8,228 nucleotides of DNA from an uncultured Granulosicoccaceae bacterium (GTDB lineage Bacteria; Pseudomonadota; Gammaproteobacteria; CALCKW01): positions 1 through 8,228 of the forward strand of contig CALDHJ010000567.1 in NCBI GenBank assembly GCA_937941555.1. The letters run 5' to 3'. Positions 1 through 5,365 of the stretch are shown here, piece by piece. Made by a program: the position numbers and the translations under genes. How positions within the stretch are numbered: the first letter of the stretch is position 1; every line of letters starts with the position of its first letter. The notes beneath the pieces were generated by a model, which was not told where the DNA came from, did not search any database, and saw only the letters and a program-made list of their open reading frames with translations.

Positions 1-751
1 CGAAGAATTCCTGCGACTGGTGGAAGCTGGCGAGGTGATAGTGCTTGGAGACATCCTGCATGCCGAAGTCGCGGTCGGACGTGGGGTTGTTGAATTCCGC
101 CGCGTCGATCAGGCCAGACTTCATCGCCGGCTGGATTTCCCCGCCAGGCAGTTGCACGACCGACATGCCCATTTCCAGCAGCACGTCGGCTGCGAGGCCC
201 ACCGTGCGGTACTTGAGGCCGTTCATCTGGGACGCGTCGTTGATCTGCTCCTTGAACCACCCCAGCGGCTGTGCCGGCATGGGTGAGTTGAAGAACGACA
301 CCACGTTCAGGCCAAGCGAGCCCATGAGCTCATCGAAGAGTTCCTGTCCGCCACCGTAGTGGACCCAACCCAGCACTTCCTGGCTGGACCAGCCGAAACA
401 CGGGCCGGTGCCGAAAAGCGATGCCGCCTTGGACTTCGAGTACCAGTAGGCCGGCACGTAGTGGGCCGCGTCGAGCACGCCGCGGTGCACCGCATCCTGC
501 ATCTGGCTGGTCTTGACGACCGAGTTGACCGGCAGCAGGTCGATGACCAGTGCGCCACCCGACATTTCGTTGACGCGATTCACATACGACTGCGCGTTCT
601 CGAGAAAGATGCCACCGCCCCACGCGGCTTGCATCTTGAAGGTGACAGACTTGCCTTCGGCTATAGCCGGTGCGCTGATGGTGGCCGCTGTCGCCGCCGA
701 CGCGGCGGCGGTGCCTTGTAGAAATTTCCGTCGATTCAGGGACTGGGTCAT
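1..751 (-). CDS. TRAP transporter solute-binding protein, DctP family, 2-oxo-acid (TakP/FcbT1) type; 3' end outside window
   Basis: This is the periplasmic substrate-capture subunit of a tripartite ATP-independent transporter; 250 residues are visible and the C-terminus lies beyond base 1. The start is ATG at 751 with a strong AGGAGG four bases upstream. The N-terminus carries a twin-arginine signal (Arg7-Arg8 in NRRKFLQG), an Ala/Thr-rich stretch and a likely AIA cleavage site near residue 31, so the protein is probably exported folded. Motifs seen are LKYRTVGLAADV (residues 179-190, with Arg182 at the position of the carboxylate-binding Arg), LPGGEI (201-206) and GLIDAAEFNNP (213-223). This combination is typical of the TakP/FcbT1 branch, which binds 2-oxo acids or related carboxylates. 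The exact ligand cannot be read from the sequence. The membrane subunits (DctQ/DctM) would be expected just beyond the left edge if the operon is standard. Confidence 0.93.
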   Translation of the reverse strand, partial: MTQSLNRRKFLQGTAAASAATAATISAPAIAEGKSVTFKMQAAWGGGIFLENAQSYVNRVNEMSGGALVIDLLPVNSVVKTSQMQDAVHRGVLDAAHYVPAYWYSKSKAASLFGTGPCFGWSSQEVLGWVHYGGGQELFDELMGSLGLNVVSFFNSPMPAQPLGWFKEQINDASQMNGLKYRTVGLAADVLLEMGMSVVQLPGGEIQPAMKSGLIDAAEFNNPTSDRDFGMQDVSKHYHLASFHQSQEFF

Positions 752-755
752 AACG

Positions 756-761
756 CCTCCT
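756..761 (-). promoter_or_regulatory. Ribosome binding site of the TRAP solute-binding protein gene
   Basis: On the minus strand AGGAGG lies four bases before the ATG at 751. It is a near-perfect anti-Shine-Dalgarno match and fixes the start codon, which also places the Tat motif at the correct distance from the N-terminus. Confidence 0.85.
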
Positions 762-803
762 CTTGAAAGTGAAAAAGGTTGCATCGACCGCACAGGCGAG
801 CAG

Positions 804-820
804 GGCCGGTTCGCCCGGCC
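804..820 (-). other. GC-rich stem-loop in the TRAP gene leader
   Basis: A perfect 6-bp inverted repeat, GGCCGG / CCGGCC, flanks a 5-base loop. It lies 53 bases or more before the TRAP start codon, so it would fall in the 5' untranslated RNA if transcription starts further upstream. There is no T-run after it on either strand, so it is not a standard intrinsic terminator. Its function is unknown. Confidence 0.4.
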
Positions 821-939
821 TCTCATTACAGGGGCCAACGCCACTGACACGGTGCTACAACCGAGAGTTGGCACACGCCACTCAGCGTGCACACGTCAGC
901 CGTGCAGGCTGAGCCAACAAGTACTTTATGACCGAAAAT

Positions 940-952
940 GAACAATATGTAC
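940..952. promoter_or_regulatory. Imperfect dyad (GNACANNNTGTNC), possible operator of the TRAP gene
   Basis: The 13-base stretch GAACAATATGTAC is symmetric at 8 of 12 non-central positions and sits in the only A/T-rich patch of the intergenic region, 189 bases or more upstream of the TRAP start. TRAP operons are often controlled by GntR- or IclR-type regulators binding short dyads near the promoter. No regulator gene is visible in this window, so the identity of any binding protein is unknown. Confidence 0.25.
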
Positions 953-1043
953 ACTGTTTTGTGGCCTCACCGGGCCTGCGCTGCACCGGATAGCACACGC
1001 TTGCAATGCCGCGACGGGCTCGCCGCATCCGCCCGCAAGAGTC

Positions 1044-1060
1044 CGTCACATTCCCTGACG
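1044..1060 (-). terminator. Weak stem-loop after the thioesterase gene, possible end of the leftward transcript
   Basis: CGTCA and TGACG pair around a 7-base loop, 13 bases past the TAG stop of the thioesterase gene. The stem is only 5 bp and no T-run follows on the minus strand, so this is at best a poor intrinsic terminator. It may be chance. Confidence 0.15.
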
Positions 1061-1073
1061 ACGGGCGCCAAGG

Positions 1074-1499
1074 CTATGGACGCGGGGCCGGAGTCACCAT
1101 CGTCGCCTGCATGATCGCCACTGTCTCGGTGCGCTCGCCCCACTCCCCGATCACTTCGCCCTGGCAGACGCTCAGCGTTTTGCCTGCCTTGCTGACCCGG
1201 CCGATGGCGACAAAGCGCGACGCGTCAGCAGGCCGCAGAAAATTGATCTTGAATTCGGCGGTCAAGACCCCGTGGCCCTCGGGCGCCAGGGTCAAGGCCG
1301 CGTAGCCGCAGGCGCTGTCGAGCACGCTGGTGATGGCGCCGGCGTGGACGTAGCCGTGTTGTTGCGACAATCCCGGGTGTGGCGCCAACGCGATGCGTAC
1401 CTCGCCGGGTTCAATGTGTTCAAGCGTCGCGCCGAGGGTCGCCATCAGCCCCTGGGCGGCAAAGCTCTCAGCGATGCGGTTCTGGATCTCGGCCACCAC
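1074..1499 (-). CDS. PaaI-family hotdog-fold thioesterase
   Basis: The product is predicted to hydrolyse acyl-CoA or aryl-CoA thioesters in the cytoplasm. It has 141 residues, the usual size for a single hotdog domain. The core motif is at residues 46-68: His48-Gly49, then HAG (52-54) in place of the common HGG, then LDSACGYAA with Asp61 at the usual acidic catalytic position. KINFLRPA (84-91) matches the conserved strand that follows in this family. The start is GTG at 1499, with a second GTG directly after it; no ATG is nearby that keeps the fold. An AGGGG ribosome binding site lies inside the end of the upstream exporter gene, and only three bases separate the exporter's TGA from this GTG, so translation is probably coupled. 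The natural substrate is not identifiable. Confidence 0.88.
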   Translation of the reverse strand: MVAEIQNRIAESFAAQGLMATLGATLEHIEPGEVRIALAPHPGLSQQHGYVHAGAITSVLDSACGYAALTLAPEGHGVLTAEFKINFLRPADASRFVAIGRVSKAGKTLSVCQGEVIGEWGERTETVAIMQATMVTPAPRP

Positions 1500-1502
1500 C
1501 GG

Positions 1503-2141
1503 TCACTGCCCCTGACGGGCCATGTGCACGCCCAACCCCACCAGCACACCGCCCCCGAGGCCCTCCAAAACACGTGCGGCACCGCCCGACTGACGCATGC
1601 GGTCGACAATCAGACCTGCAAACACAATGCAGACGAGGTCGGCCGAGCTCAGGATGAGGTTTGTGGCCACGCCCAACACGAGAAACTGCAACCAGATCGG
1701 AAACGCCGCGCTCGCATCGACAAACTGCGGCAGGAACGCGATGAAAAACAACGCGGTCTTCGGGTTGAGCACTTCCACCGTGACACTCTCGGCAAAAGCG
1801 CGCGCGCCGGACTTGCTGATCGCCTGCTGCGAGGCGGCGTGTGCCGTCGGGAACACCGCTGATCGCACCATGCCGATCCCCAACCAGACGAGATAACCCG
1901 CACCAACCAGCTTGACCGCGGTGTAGAGCACCGGCACCGCGTGAAAGAGTGCCGACAACCCGGCCGCCGCTGCGATCACGTGCACATAACCACCGATGTG
2001 CAGACCGAAGGCCGCCCAGAGCCCGGCGCGCCGGCCACGCGCCAGGGTCTGGGCGGTGGTGTACATCAACGCCGGGCCCGGCACATACGCGAACACCAGG
2101 GTGGCGGCAAAAAATCCGTAGAGCAGCTCGAGAGAGGGCAT
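1503..2141 (-). CDS. LysE/RhtB-family amino-acid exporter (first of two in tandem)
   Basis: This is a predicted inner-membrane efflux protein of 212 residues, the normal length for the family, with about six hydrophobic segments (roughly 6-26, 40-65, 70-92, 118-140, 148-175, 188-207). The early motif VPGPALMYTT (19-28), followed by a Gly-rich second helix (LWAAFGLHIGGY), and the mid-protein LNPKTALFFIAFLPQF block are hallmarks of LysE/RhtB. Family members export basic or neutral amino acids, homoserine or threonine; the substrate here is unknown. The start is ATG at 2141. An in-frame TGA lies two codons upstream, so the protein cannot extend further. No clear Shine-Dalgarno sequence precedes the ATG, which is unlike its neighbours. 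The thioesterase gene follows after three bases. Confidence 0.9.
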   Translation of the reverse strand: MPSLELLYGFFAATLVFAYVPGPALMYTTAQTLARGRRAGLWAAFGLHIGGYVHVIAAAAGLSALFHAVPVLYTAVKLVGAGYLVWLGIGMVRSAVFPTAHAASQQAISKSGARAFAESVTVEVLNPKTALFFIAFLPQFVDASAAFPIWLQFLVLGVATNLILSSADLVCIVFAGLIVDRMRQSGGAARVLEGLGGGVLVGLGVHMARQGQ

Positions 2142-2193
2142 GAGTCAGTGACTACCGGGCAAGTAATAGAGATGTGCAGCGCAACCGTAGACG

Positions 2194-2802
2194 CTAGCGT
2201 TCAGATAATGCAAGTTTAGCCCCGAGGGCAACGAAGACGCCGGCGAACACCCGCTGAATCGCCTGCATGGCGGCCGGCGAGCGGGCAACCAGGTGACGAA
2301 CCTGGTGGGCCAGCACGCCGTAACCGACAAACACCACAAAGGTCATCAGCATGAACGCGACGCTGAGAACGAGCATCTGATACACCGCATGGGTGGCGTC
2401 GGCCGGCACGAACTGCGGCAGAAACGCGAGAAAGAAGATCGAGAGTTTCGGGTTCAGAATGTTGATCAGGAACCCGCGCAAGGCGACACGCGAGGCCGAG
2501 CGTTGGGTGGGCGTAGAGAATTCCAGCGCACCCGACTCGCGCCACATGGCGTAGGCGAGGTACGCGAGATACAACACACCGAGCCACTTGAACACCTGAA
2601 ACGCCACCGCGCTGGTGTGCAAGATGGCGGCAACGCCGAACACGCTCGCACAGAGGTGCGGCACGATACCCGCCGTACACCCGAGCGCGGCGACAACGCT
2701 CGTGCGCGCGCCGCGCGACAGCCCGACCGAGACGGTGTAGATCACGCCGGTGCCGGGTAACAACACGACGATCATCGCCGTCATCAGAAATTCCAATGTC
2801 AT
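2194..2802 (-). CDS. LysE/RhtB-family exporter (second of two in tandem)
   Basis: This is a second predicted amino-acid or metabolite exporter of the inner membrane, with 202 residues and a hydrophobic, six-segment profile. The early motif is LPGTGVIYTVSVGLSRG, in which PGTG replaces the classical PGP; the mid-protein block LNPKLSIFFLAFLPQFV is typical of the family. It aligns in overall plan with the neighbouring exporter but is clearly diverged, so this is not a recent duplication. The start is ATG at 2802 with GAGGA seven bases upstream. It lies 30 bases after the stop of the reductase gene and 52 bases before the next exporter gene, consistent with co-transcription. Whether the two paralogs act separately or together cannot be told; LysE-type proteins are usually thought of as single-gene carriers. 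Confidence 0.9.
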   Translation of the reverse strand: MTLEFLMTAMIVVLLPGTGVIYTVSVGLSRGARTSVVAALGCTAGIVPHLCASVFGVAAILHTSAVAFQVFKWLGVLYLAYLAYAMWRESGALEFSTPTQRSASRVALRGFLINILNPKLSIFFLAFLPQFVPADATHAVYQMLVLSVAFMLMTFVVFVGYGVLAHQVRHLVARSPAAMQAIQRVFAGVFVALGAKLALSER

Positions 2803-2832
2803 GCTGGTGTCCTCGAGTCTGGCCGTATTGGC

Positions 2833-3735
2833 TCACGCGTTGTCAGAGAGCCCGTTTGCTTTGCGGATGTAGTCAACCAGGTGTGGCACGTAGTCTTCGG
2901 GGCCGTCGCCGCCGTTCGCCACCGCTGTCGCGTAACTGTTCTTGATCGCGTTGCCCATGGCGTTGCTCACACCGACGCTGTCGGCCATGGACGCGAGATA
3001 GCGCATGTCCTTGTAGGCGTTGGTCAGGGTGAACTTGTGGCTCTCGCGGTTGCCCTCGATCGCGTAGCCCATAAAGGTCCGGTAGAAGCCCGAATCCATG
3101 CGGCCGCCACGGATGACCTGATCGAAGGTCTGCGCCGAAATGCCGACTTTCTCGGCCAGTGTCAGCGCCTCGGCAAAGAGTGCCCCATACCCCATCGCGA
3201 GAAAATTGTTCAGCAGTTTCATGCGGTGACCGTCGCCGACCACGCCGATGTGCACGATGTTCTGCGCCCAGCAGGACAAGATCGGTTCCAGCCGCGCGAA
3301 GGTCTCGTCGGTTGCGCCGACGATCGCCCCGAGCTCCCCGACCTCGGCCTGTTGCGGGGTGCCGGCGAGTGGCGCGTCGGCAAAGGCCACACCACGCGCG
3401 GCCGCAGCGTCCGCAAGCTTCGCCGTCGACACCGGGTCTGAGGTCGAGCAGTCGACAATCACCGCACCGGACGCCAGATCGTCCAGCAGGCCCGTGACAA
3501 TCGCCTCGACCTGTACCGACCCCGGCGCGCACACGTGCACGACATCGCTTGCGGCGGCGAGCGCCGACAGGCTCGACACCTCCACTGCGCCAAGCGACAC
3601 GAGGTGGTCGATCGGGTCGCGATTGCGGTGGGCGATCACAGTCAGCGGGTAGCCTGCGCGCAGCAGGTTCTGGGCAATACCGTGGCCCATGAATCCCAGG
3701 CCCACGAAGCCGATGCGGGGCAAGTTGTCAGACAT
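2833..3735 (-). CDS. NAD(P)-dependent dehydrogenase, 3-hydroxyisobutyrate dehydrogenase / beta-hydroxyacid family
   Basis: A cytoplasmic oxidoreductase of 300 residues, the usual family length, acting on small beta-hydroxy acids or their semialdehydes. The Rossmann nucleotide-binding motif GLGFMG is at 12-17. The substrate-loop signature is DAPLAGTPQQAEVGEL (120-135), a variant of the common DAPVSGG form. The catalytic lysine is Lys173 in GHRMKLLNN (169-177). The second strand ends in HRNR (36-39); a basic residue here often goes with NADP(H) preference, which is inference. The start is taken as ATG at 3735; a longer TTG-initiated frame adds 11 residues that do not belong to the fold. The substrate could be 3-hydroxyisobutyrate, tartronate semialdehyde, succinic semialdehyde or similar; the sequence alone does not decide. 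It is followed after 30 bases by two exporter genes. Confidence 0.92.
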   Translation of the reverse strand: MSDNLPRIGFVGLGFMGHGIAQNLLRAGYPLTVIAHRNRDPIDHLVSLGAVEVSSLSALAAASDVVHVCAPGSVQVEAIVTGLLDDLASGAVIVDCSTSDPVSTAKLADAAAARGVAFADAPLAGTPQQAEVGELGAIVGATDETFARLEPILSCWAQNIVHIGVVGDGHRMKLLNNFLAMGYGALFAEALTLAEKVGISAQTFDQVIRGGRMDSGFYRTFMGYAIEGNRESHKFTLTNAYKDMRYLASMADSVGVSNAMGNAIKNSYATAVANGGDGPEDYVPHLVDYIRKANGLSDNA

Positions 3736-3817
3736 CAACGTGTGATCCAATCGGTGAAGGGACGCCAAGCCTACCTGAGCAGCCGCGCCGACTCACGCTC
3801 GACCGCGCACGCGCCGT

Positions 3818-4300
3818 TCAGCGTTTTCGGTGTTCCGCGATGAACGGTTCGAGGCGCTCGAGCAACAGCGGCTGTTTGTCGATGCCCTCCTGCATGCCGA
3901 TCTGCGCGCCCTGCTTGACCAGATCCGGCGACACCTCGAGAAACTTCTGCCCGATCGGGGTTTGATAGAACGCGATGATCTCGTGCACTTCCTGCTCACT
4001 GAAGGTCTCGGCGTAGAGCGTGATCATCTGTGCGCGGATCGCGTCGCGGTCGATGTCGTTGTAGAACCAGCCGCGGTAGATCTCCCGAAGTTCGGCCTTG
4101 CCCGCGTCGTCGAGTTCGAGCTCGGAGGCCATGTGCTCCATCGCAGGCAGCATCGCTTCGAAGCCACCGATGAGCTGGCGGTCCATGCCGATCGCGACGA
4201 ACAGGCGCTCGATCAATTCAGACGGCGCAGATGCGTGAAGCGCCGCACCCGGCAACCACAATGACGCCGCCAAGGCGCATCCGATGACCCGTGCCTTCAT
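3818..4300 (-). CDS. Secreted DUF2059 domain protein
   Basis: The product has 160 residues. A signal peptide is visible: a basic start (MKAR), a hydrophobic stretch to about residue 21, and likely cleavage after LHA at 23, giving a periplasmic protein of about 137 residues. The DUF2059 core is at 95-125: LYAETFSEQEVHEIIAFYQT, then PIGQKFLEVSP, with the FY and P-x-G-x-K pattern characteristic of the family. The remainder is helical and acidic. The molecular role of DUF2059 proteins is not established. The start is ATG at 4300 with AGGAGA eight bases upstream; a longer frame beginning at 4372 is rejected because it adds a non-conserved segment before the signal peptide. The next gene on the same strand begins 82 bases downstream, so a shared transcript is possible but not assured. 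It is divergent from the cyclase gene. Confidence 0.88.
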   Translation of the reverse strand: MKARVIGCALAASLWLPGAALHASAPSELIERLFVAIGMDRQLIGGFEAMLPAMEHMASELELDDAGKAELREIYRGWFYNDIDRDAIRAQMITLYAETFSEQEVHEIIAFYQTPIGQKFLEVSPDLVKQGAQIGMQEGIDKQPLLLERLEPFIAEHRKR

Positions 4301-4344
4301 GGCGATTGTCTCCTGTCTGGAACCGTCCGAGTTCAAACACCATG

Positions 4345-4358
4345 CCCCCTTCGGGGGG
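4345..4358. other. UUCG-capped hairpin with adjacent poly-G tract
   Basis: On the plus strand five C pair with five G around TTCG, the very stable cUUCGg tetraloop arrangement. Two extra G extend the G-run to eight (4353-4360). The element lies upstream of the plus-strand -10 box, so it is not part of the cyclase mRNA if that box is used. If the DUF2059 transcript starts near 4374 or beyond, it would be in that leader, where the loop reads CGAA. Confidence 0.4.
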
Positions 4359-4364
4359 GGCACC

Positions 4365-4378
4365 GCAACCACGGTTGC
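4365..4378. promoter_or_regulatory. 14-bp palindrome, candidate operator for the cyclase gene
   Basis: GCAACC and GGTTGC form a perfect 6-bp inverted repeat around AC. The palindrome ends four bases before the TATAAT box and so lies in the spacer between -35 and -10, a classical repressor position. The binding protein is unknown; no transcription-factor gene is in the window. It could also form a short hairpin, but a two-base loop makes DNA binding the better guess. Confidence 0.4.
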
Positions 4379-4382
4379 ACGG

Positions 4383-4388
4383 TATAAT
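4383..4388 (+). promoter_or_regulatory. Perfect sigma70 -10 box (TATAAT) of the cyclase gene
   Basis: An exact TATAAT lies 34 bases before the cyclase ATG, which predicts a leader of about 28 bases. The -35 region at proper spacing (about 4360-4365, GCACCG) matches poorly, so the promoter may need an activator or be weak. The A/T-rich hexamer stands out in very GC-rich surroundings. Confidence 0.55.
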
Positions 4389-4422
4389 CGCGCGCTCAGC
4401 GGCCAAGCGTCCGGGGATCGCC

Positions 4423-5349
4423 ATGCCCACCAAACACTGCGTCGTGTTTTTCGCCGACCTCGCCGACAGCGTCGCCTTGTACGAGCGCCTCGGGGACGCC
4501 GCGGCGCGCGGCCACGTGTTGGCCTTGCAACGCCTGCTCGGTGACCAGCTCGAGGCCTTCGGGGGTGTGTTGCACCAGATCGTCGGCGATGAGCTGATGG
4601 TCTGCTTCGACTACCCGGACCGCGCCTTGGCCTGCGCGACCGTGTTGCACCGTTGCGCCATGCAATACAGCCAGCGCGAAGCGGTCTGGATGCAGCTGCG
4701 CATCGGCTTGCATTACGGCGACATCATTGAAGACACCGACGAGAACCGCCTGTTCGGCGACACGGTCAACGTCGCCTCGCGCGTCAACGGCATCGCCCAG
4801 GGCGGGCAAACCATCCTCACCGAAGCGGTGCTCGACCACGCTCCCCCGGCCTGGCAAGGCAGCGTGCGGCCCTTCGATGTCACCACCGTCAAGGGCAAAG
4901 CCGAGCCGGTCCAGGTGTATGACCTGCCCTGGCAAACCGATGACCTCACGGCGATCGTCTCGGACAACGCCCCTGGCAGCGCCGCACAGCCCGTGCGCAA
5001 GCAGCGCCTGGTGCTGTCCTACCGCGACGCCGAGACCGACCTGAGCGATCTCGACGCACCGTTTTCAATCGGCCGCGCCATCACCAACAACCTCATCGTG
5101 CACGCAGACTCCGCCTCACGCCGGCACGTCACCGTCGCCCGCGCACGCGATCAGTTCGTGCTCAGCGACAAGAGCACCAACGGCACACACGTCACCACCG
5201 ACGCGGGTGAGACGCTCTATCTGCGCCGACAGGAGTGGCCGATCACCGGCAGCGGTGTGATCGCGCTGGGCGCACCCGGCGACCCGGGCGACAGCCATGT
5301 CGTGGCGTTCCGGTGCGAGGCGTTGCAGGGTGCACCGGTGCCCAGCTAA
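4423..5349 (+). CDS. Class III nucleotide cyclase domain fused to a C-terminal FHA domain
   Basis: The product has 308 residues, no signal peptide and no membrane segment, so it is a cytoplasmic signalling enzyme. The cyclase homology domain spans about 5-168: metal ligands Asp12 (FFADLADS) and Asp56 (VGDE), transition-state residues Asn116 and Arg120 in GDTVNVASR (112-120), and the usual end motif KGKAEPVQVY (157-166). The base-selecting Lys is Gln52 and the base-selecting Asp is Arg109, so substrate choice (ATP or GTP) is uncertain. After a linker (about 170-195) comes an FHA domain (about 196-297) with Gly217-Arg218, Ser232, His235 and the STNGT motif (251-255), expected to bind phosphothreonine. 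The start is ATG at 4423 with GGGGA upstream; a frame beginning at 4291 is rejected because it runs over the DUF2059 start. No kinase gene is visible, so the phosphopeptide partner is unknown. Confidence 0.9.
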   Translation: MPTKHCVVFFADLADSVALYERLGDAAARGHVLALQRLLGDQLEAFGGVLHQIVGDELMVCFDYPDRALACATVLHRCAMQYSQREAVWMQLRIGLHYGDIIEDTDENRLFGDTVNVASRVNGIAQGGQTILTEAVLDHAPPAWQGSVRPFDVTTVKGKAEPVQVYDLPWQTDDLTAIVSDNAPGSAAQPVRKQRLVLSYRDAETDLSDLDAPFSIGRAITNNLIVHADSASRRHVTVARARDQFVLSDKSTNGTHVTTDAGETLYLRRQEWPITGSGVIALGAPGDPGDSHVVAFRCEALQGAPVPS

Positions 5350-5365
5350 GGCGAGTCAGATCCCG
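5350..5365. other. 16-bp convergent gene junction
   Basis: The TAA stop of the cyclase gene (5347-5349) and the TGA stop of the STAND/WD40 gene (5366-5368, minus strand) are separated by 16 bases. No hairpin with a T-run is present in this gap. A perfect 10-bp palindrome (GCACCGGTGC, 5332-5341) lies just inside the cyclase gene but has no T-run. Transcripts from the two sides may therefore overlap at their ends. Confidence 0.6.

Larger units (their letters stand above)
752..1073. other. 322-bp intergenic region upstream of the TRAP gene
   Basis: This gap separates the end of the thioesterase gene (stop at 1074-1076) from the TRAP gene start at 751; both read leftward. No convincing coding sequence was found in it. 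It holds the strong ribosome binding site at 756-761, a GC-rich hairpin at 804-820, an A/T-rich patch at about 921-960 with an imperfect dyad at 940-952, and a weak hairpin at 1044-1060. The A/T-rich patch is the most likely promoter/operator region for the TRAP gene. No well-spaced sigma70 -35/-10 pair could be assigned. Confidence 0.6.
4301..4422. promoter_or_regulatory. Divergent intergenic region between the DUF2059 and cyclase genes
   Basis: These 122 bp serve two divergent genes. On the minus side is an AGGAGA ribosome binding site at about 4309-4314. In the middle are a G/C hairpin (4345-4358), a run of eight G (4353-4360) and a 14-bp palindrome (4365-4378). On the plus side are a TATAAT box (4383-4388) and a GGGGA ribosome binding site (4413-4417). 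The two genes may share regulation through the central elements. No convincing minus-strand promoter was found, although the reverse reading of the TATAAT area (ATTATACC) could serve as a weak -10. Confidence 0.55.

Noticed and set aside
1272..1862. 196-codon plus-strand frame across the thioesterase/exporter junction
   Set aside because: It is antisense to two well-supported genes, low in complexity and with no family signature.
1503..2802. Tandem exporters as a recent gene duplication
   Set aside because: Outside the family blocks the two proteins differ in sequence and length (212 and 202 residues), including PGP against PGTG in the first motif, so any duplication is old.
2216..2836. 206-codon minus-strand frame overlapping the second exporter gene
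   Set aside because: It is a shifted frame of the exporter gene, Arg-rich and without hydrophobic segments; the alternative frame has clear LysE/RhtB motifs and a good ribosome site.
2873..3532. 219-codon minus-strand frame inside the dehydrogenase gene
   Set aside because: It is a shifted frame of extreme Arg/Gly content; the dehydrogenase frame carries all family motifs.
3736..3768. TTG start adding 11 residues to the dehydrogenase
   Set aside because: The Rossmann fold begins right after the ATG at 3735, as is usual for the family, and the extension has no support.
4291..4422. N-terminal extension of the cyclase by 44 residues
   Set aside because: It would run over the start codon of the divergent DUF2059 gene and across the TATAAT box and palindrome, and the added residues are not cyclase-like.
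5332..5341. Palindrome GCACCGGTGC as a bidirectional terminator of the convergent genes
   Set aside because: It lies inside the cyclase coding sequence, would have almost no loop and is not followed by a T-run on either strand.
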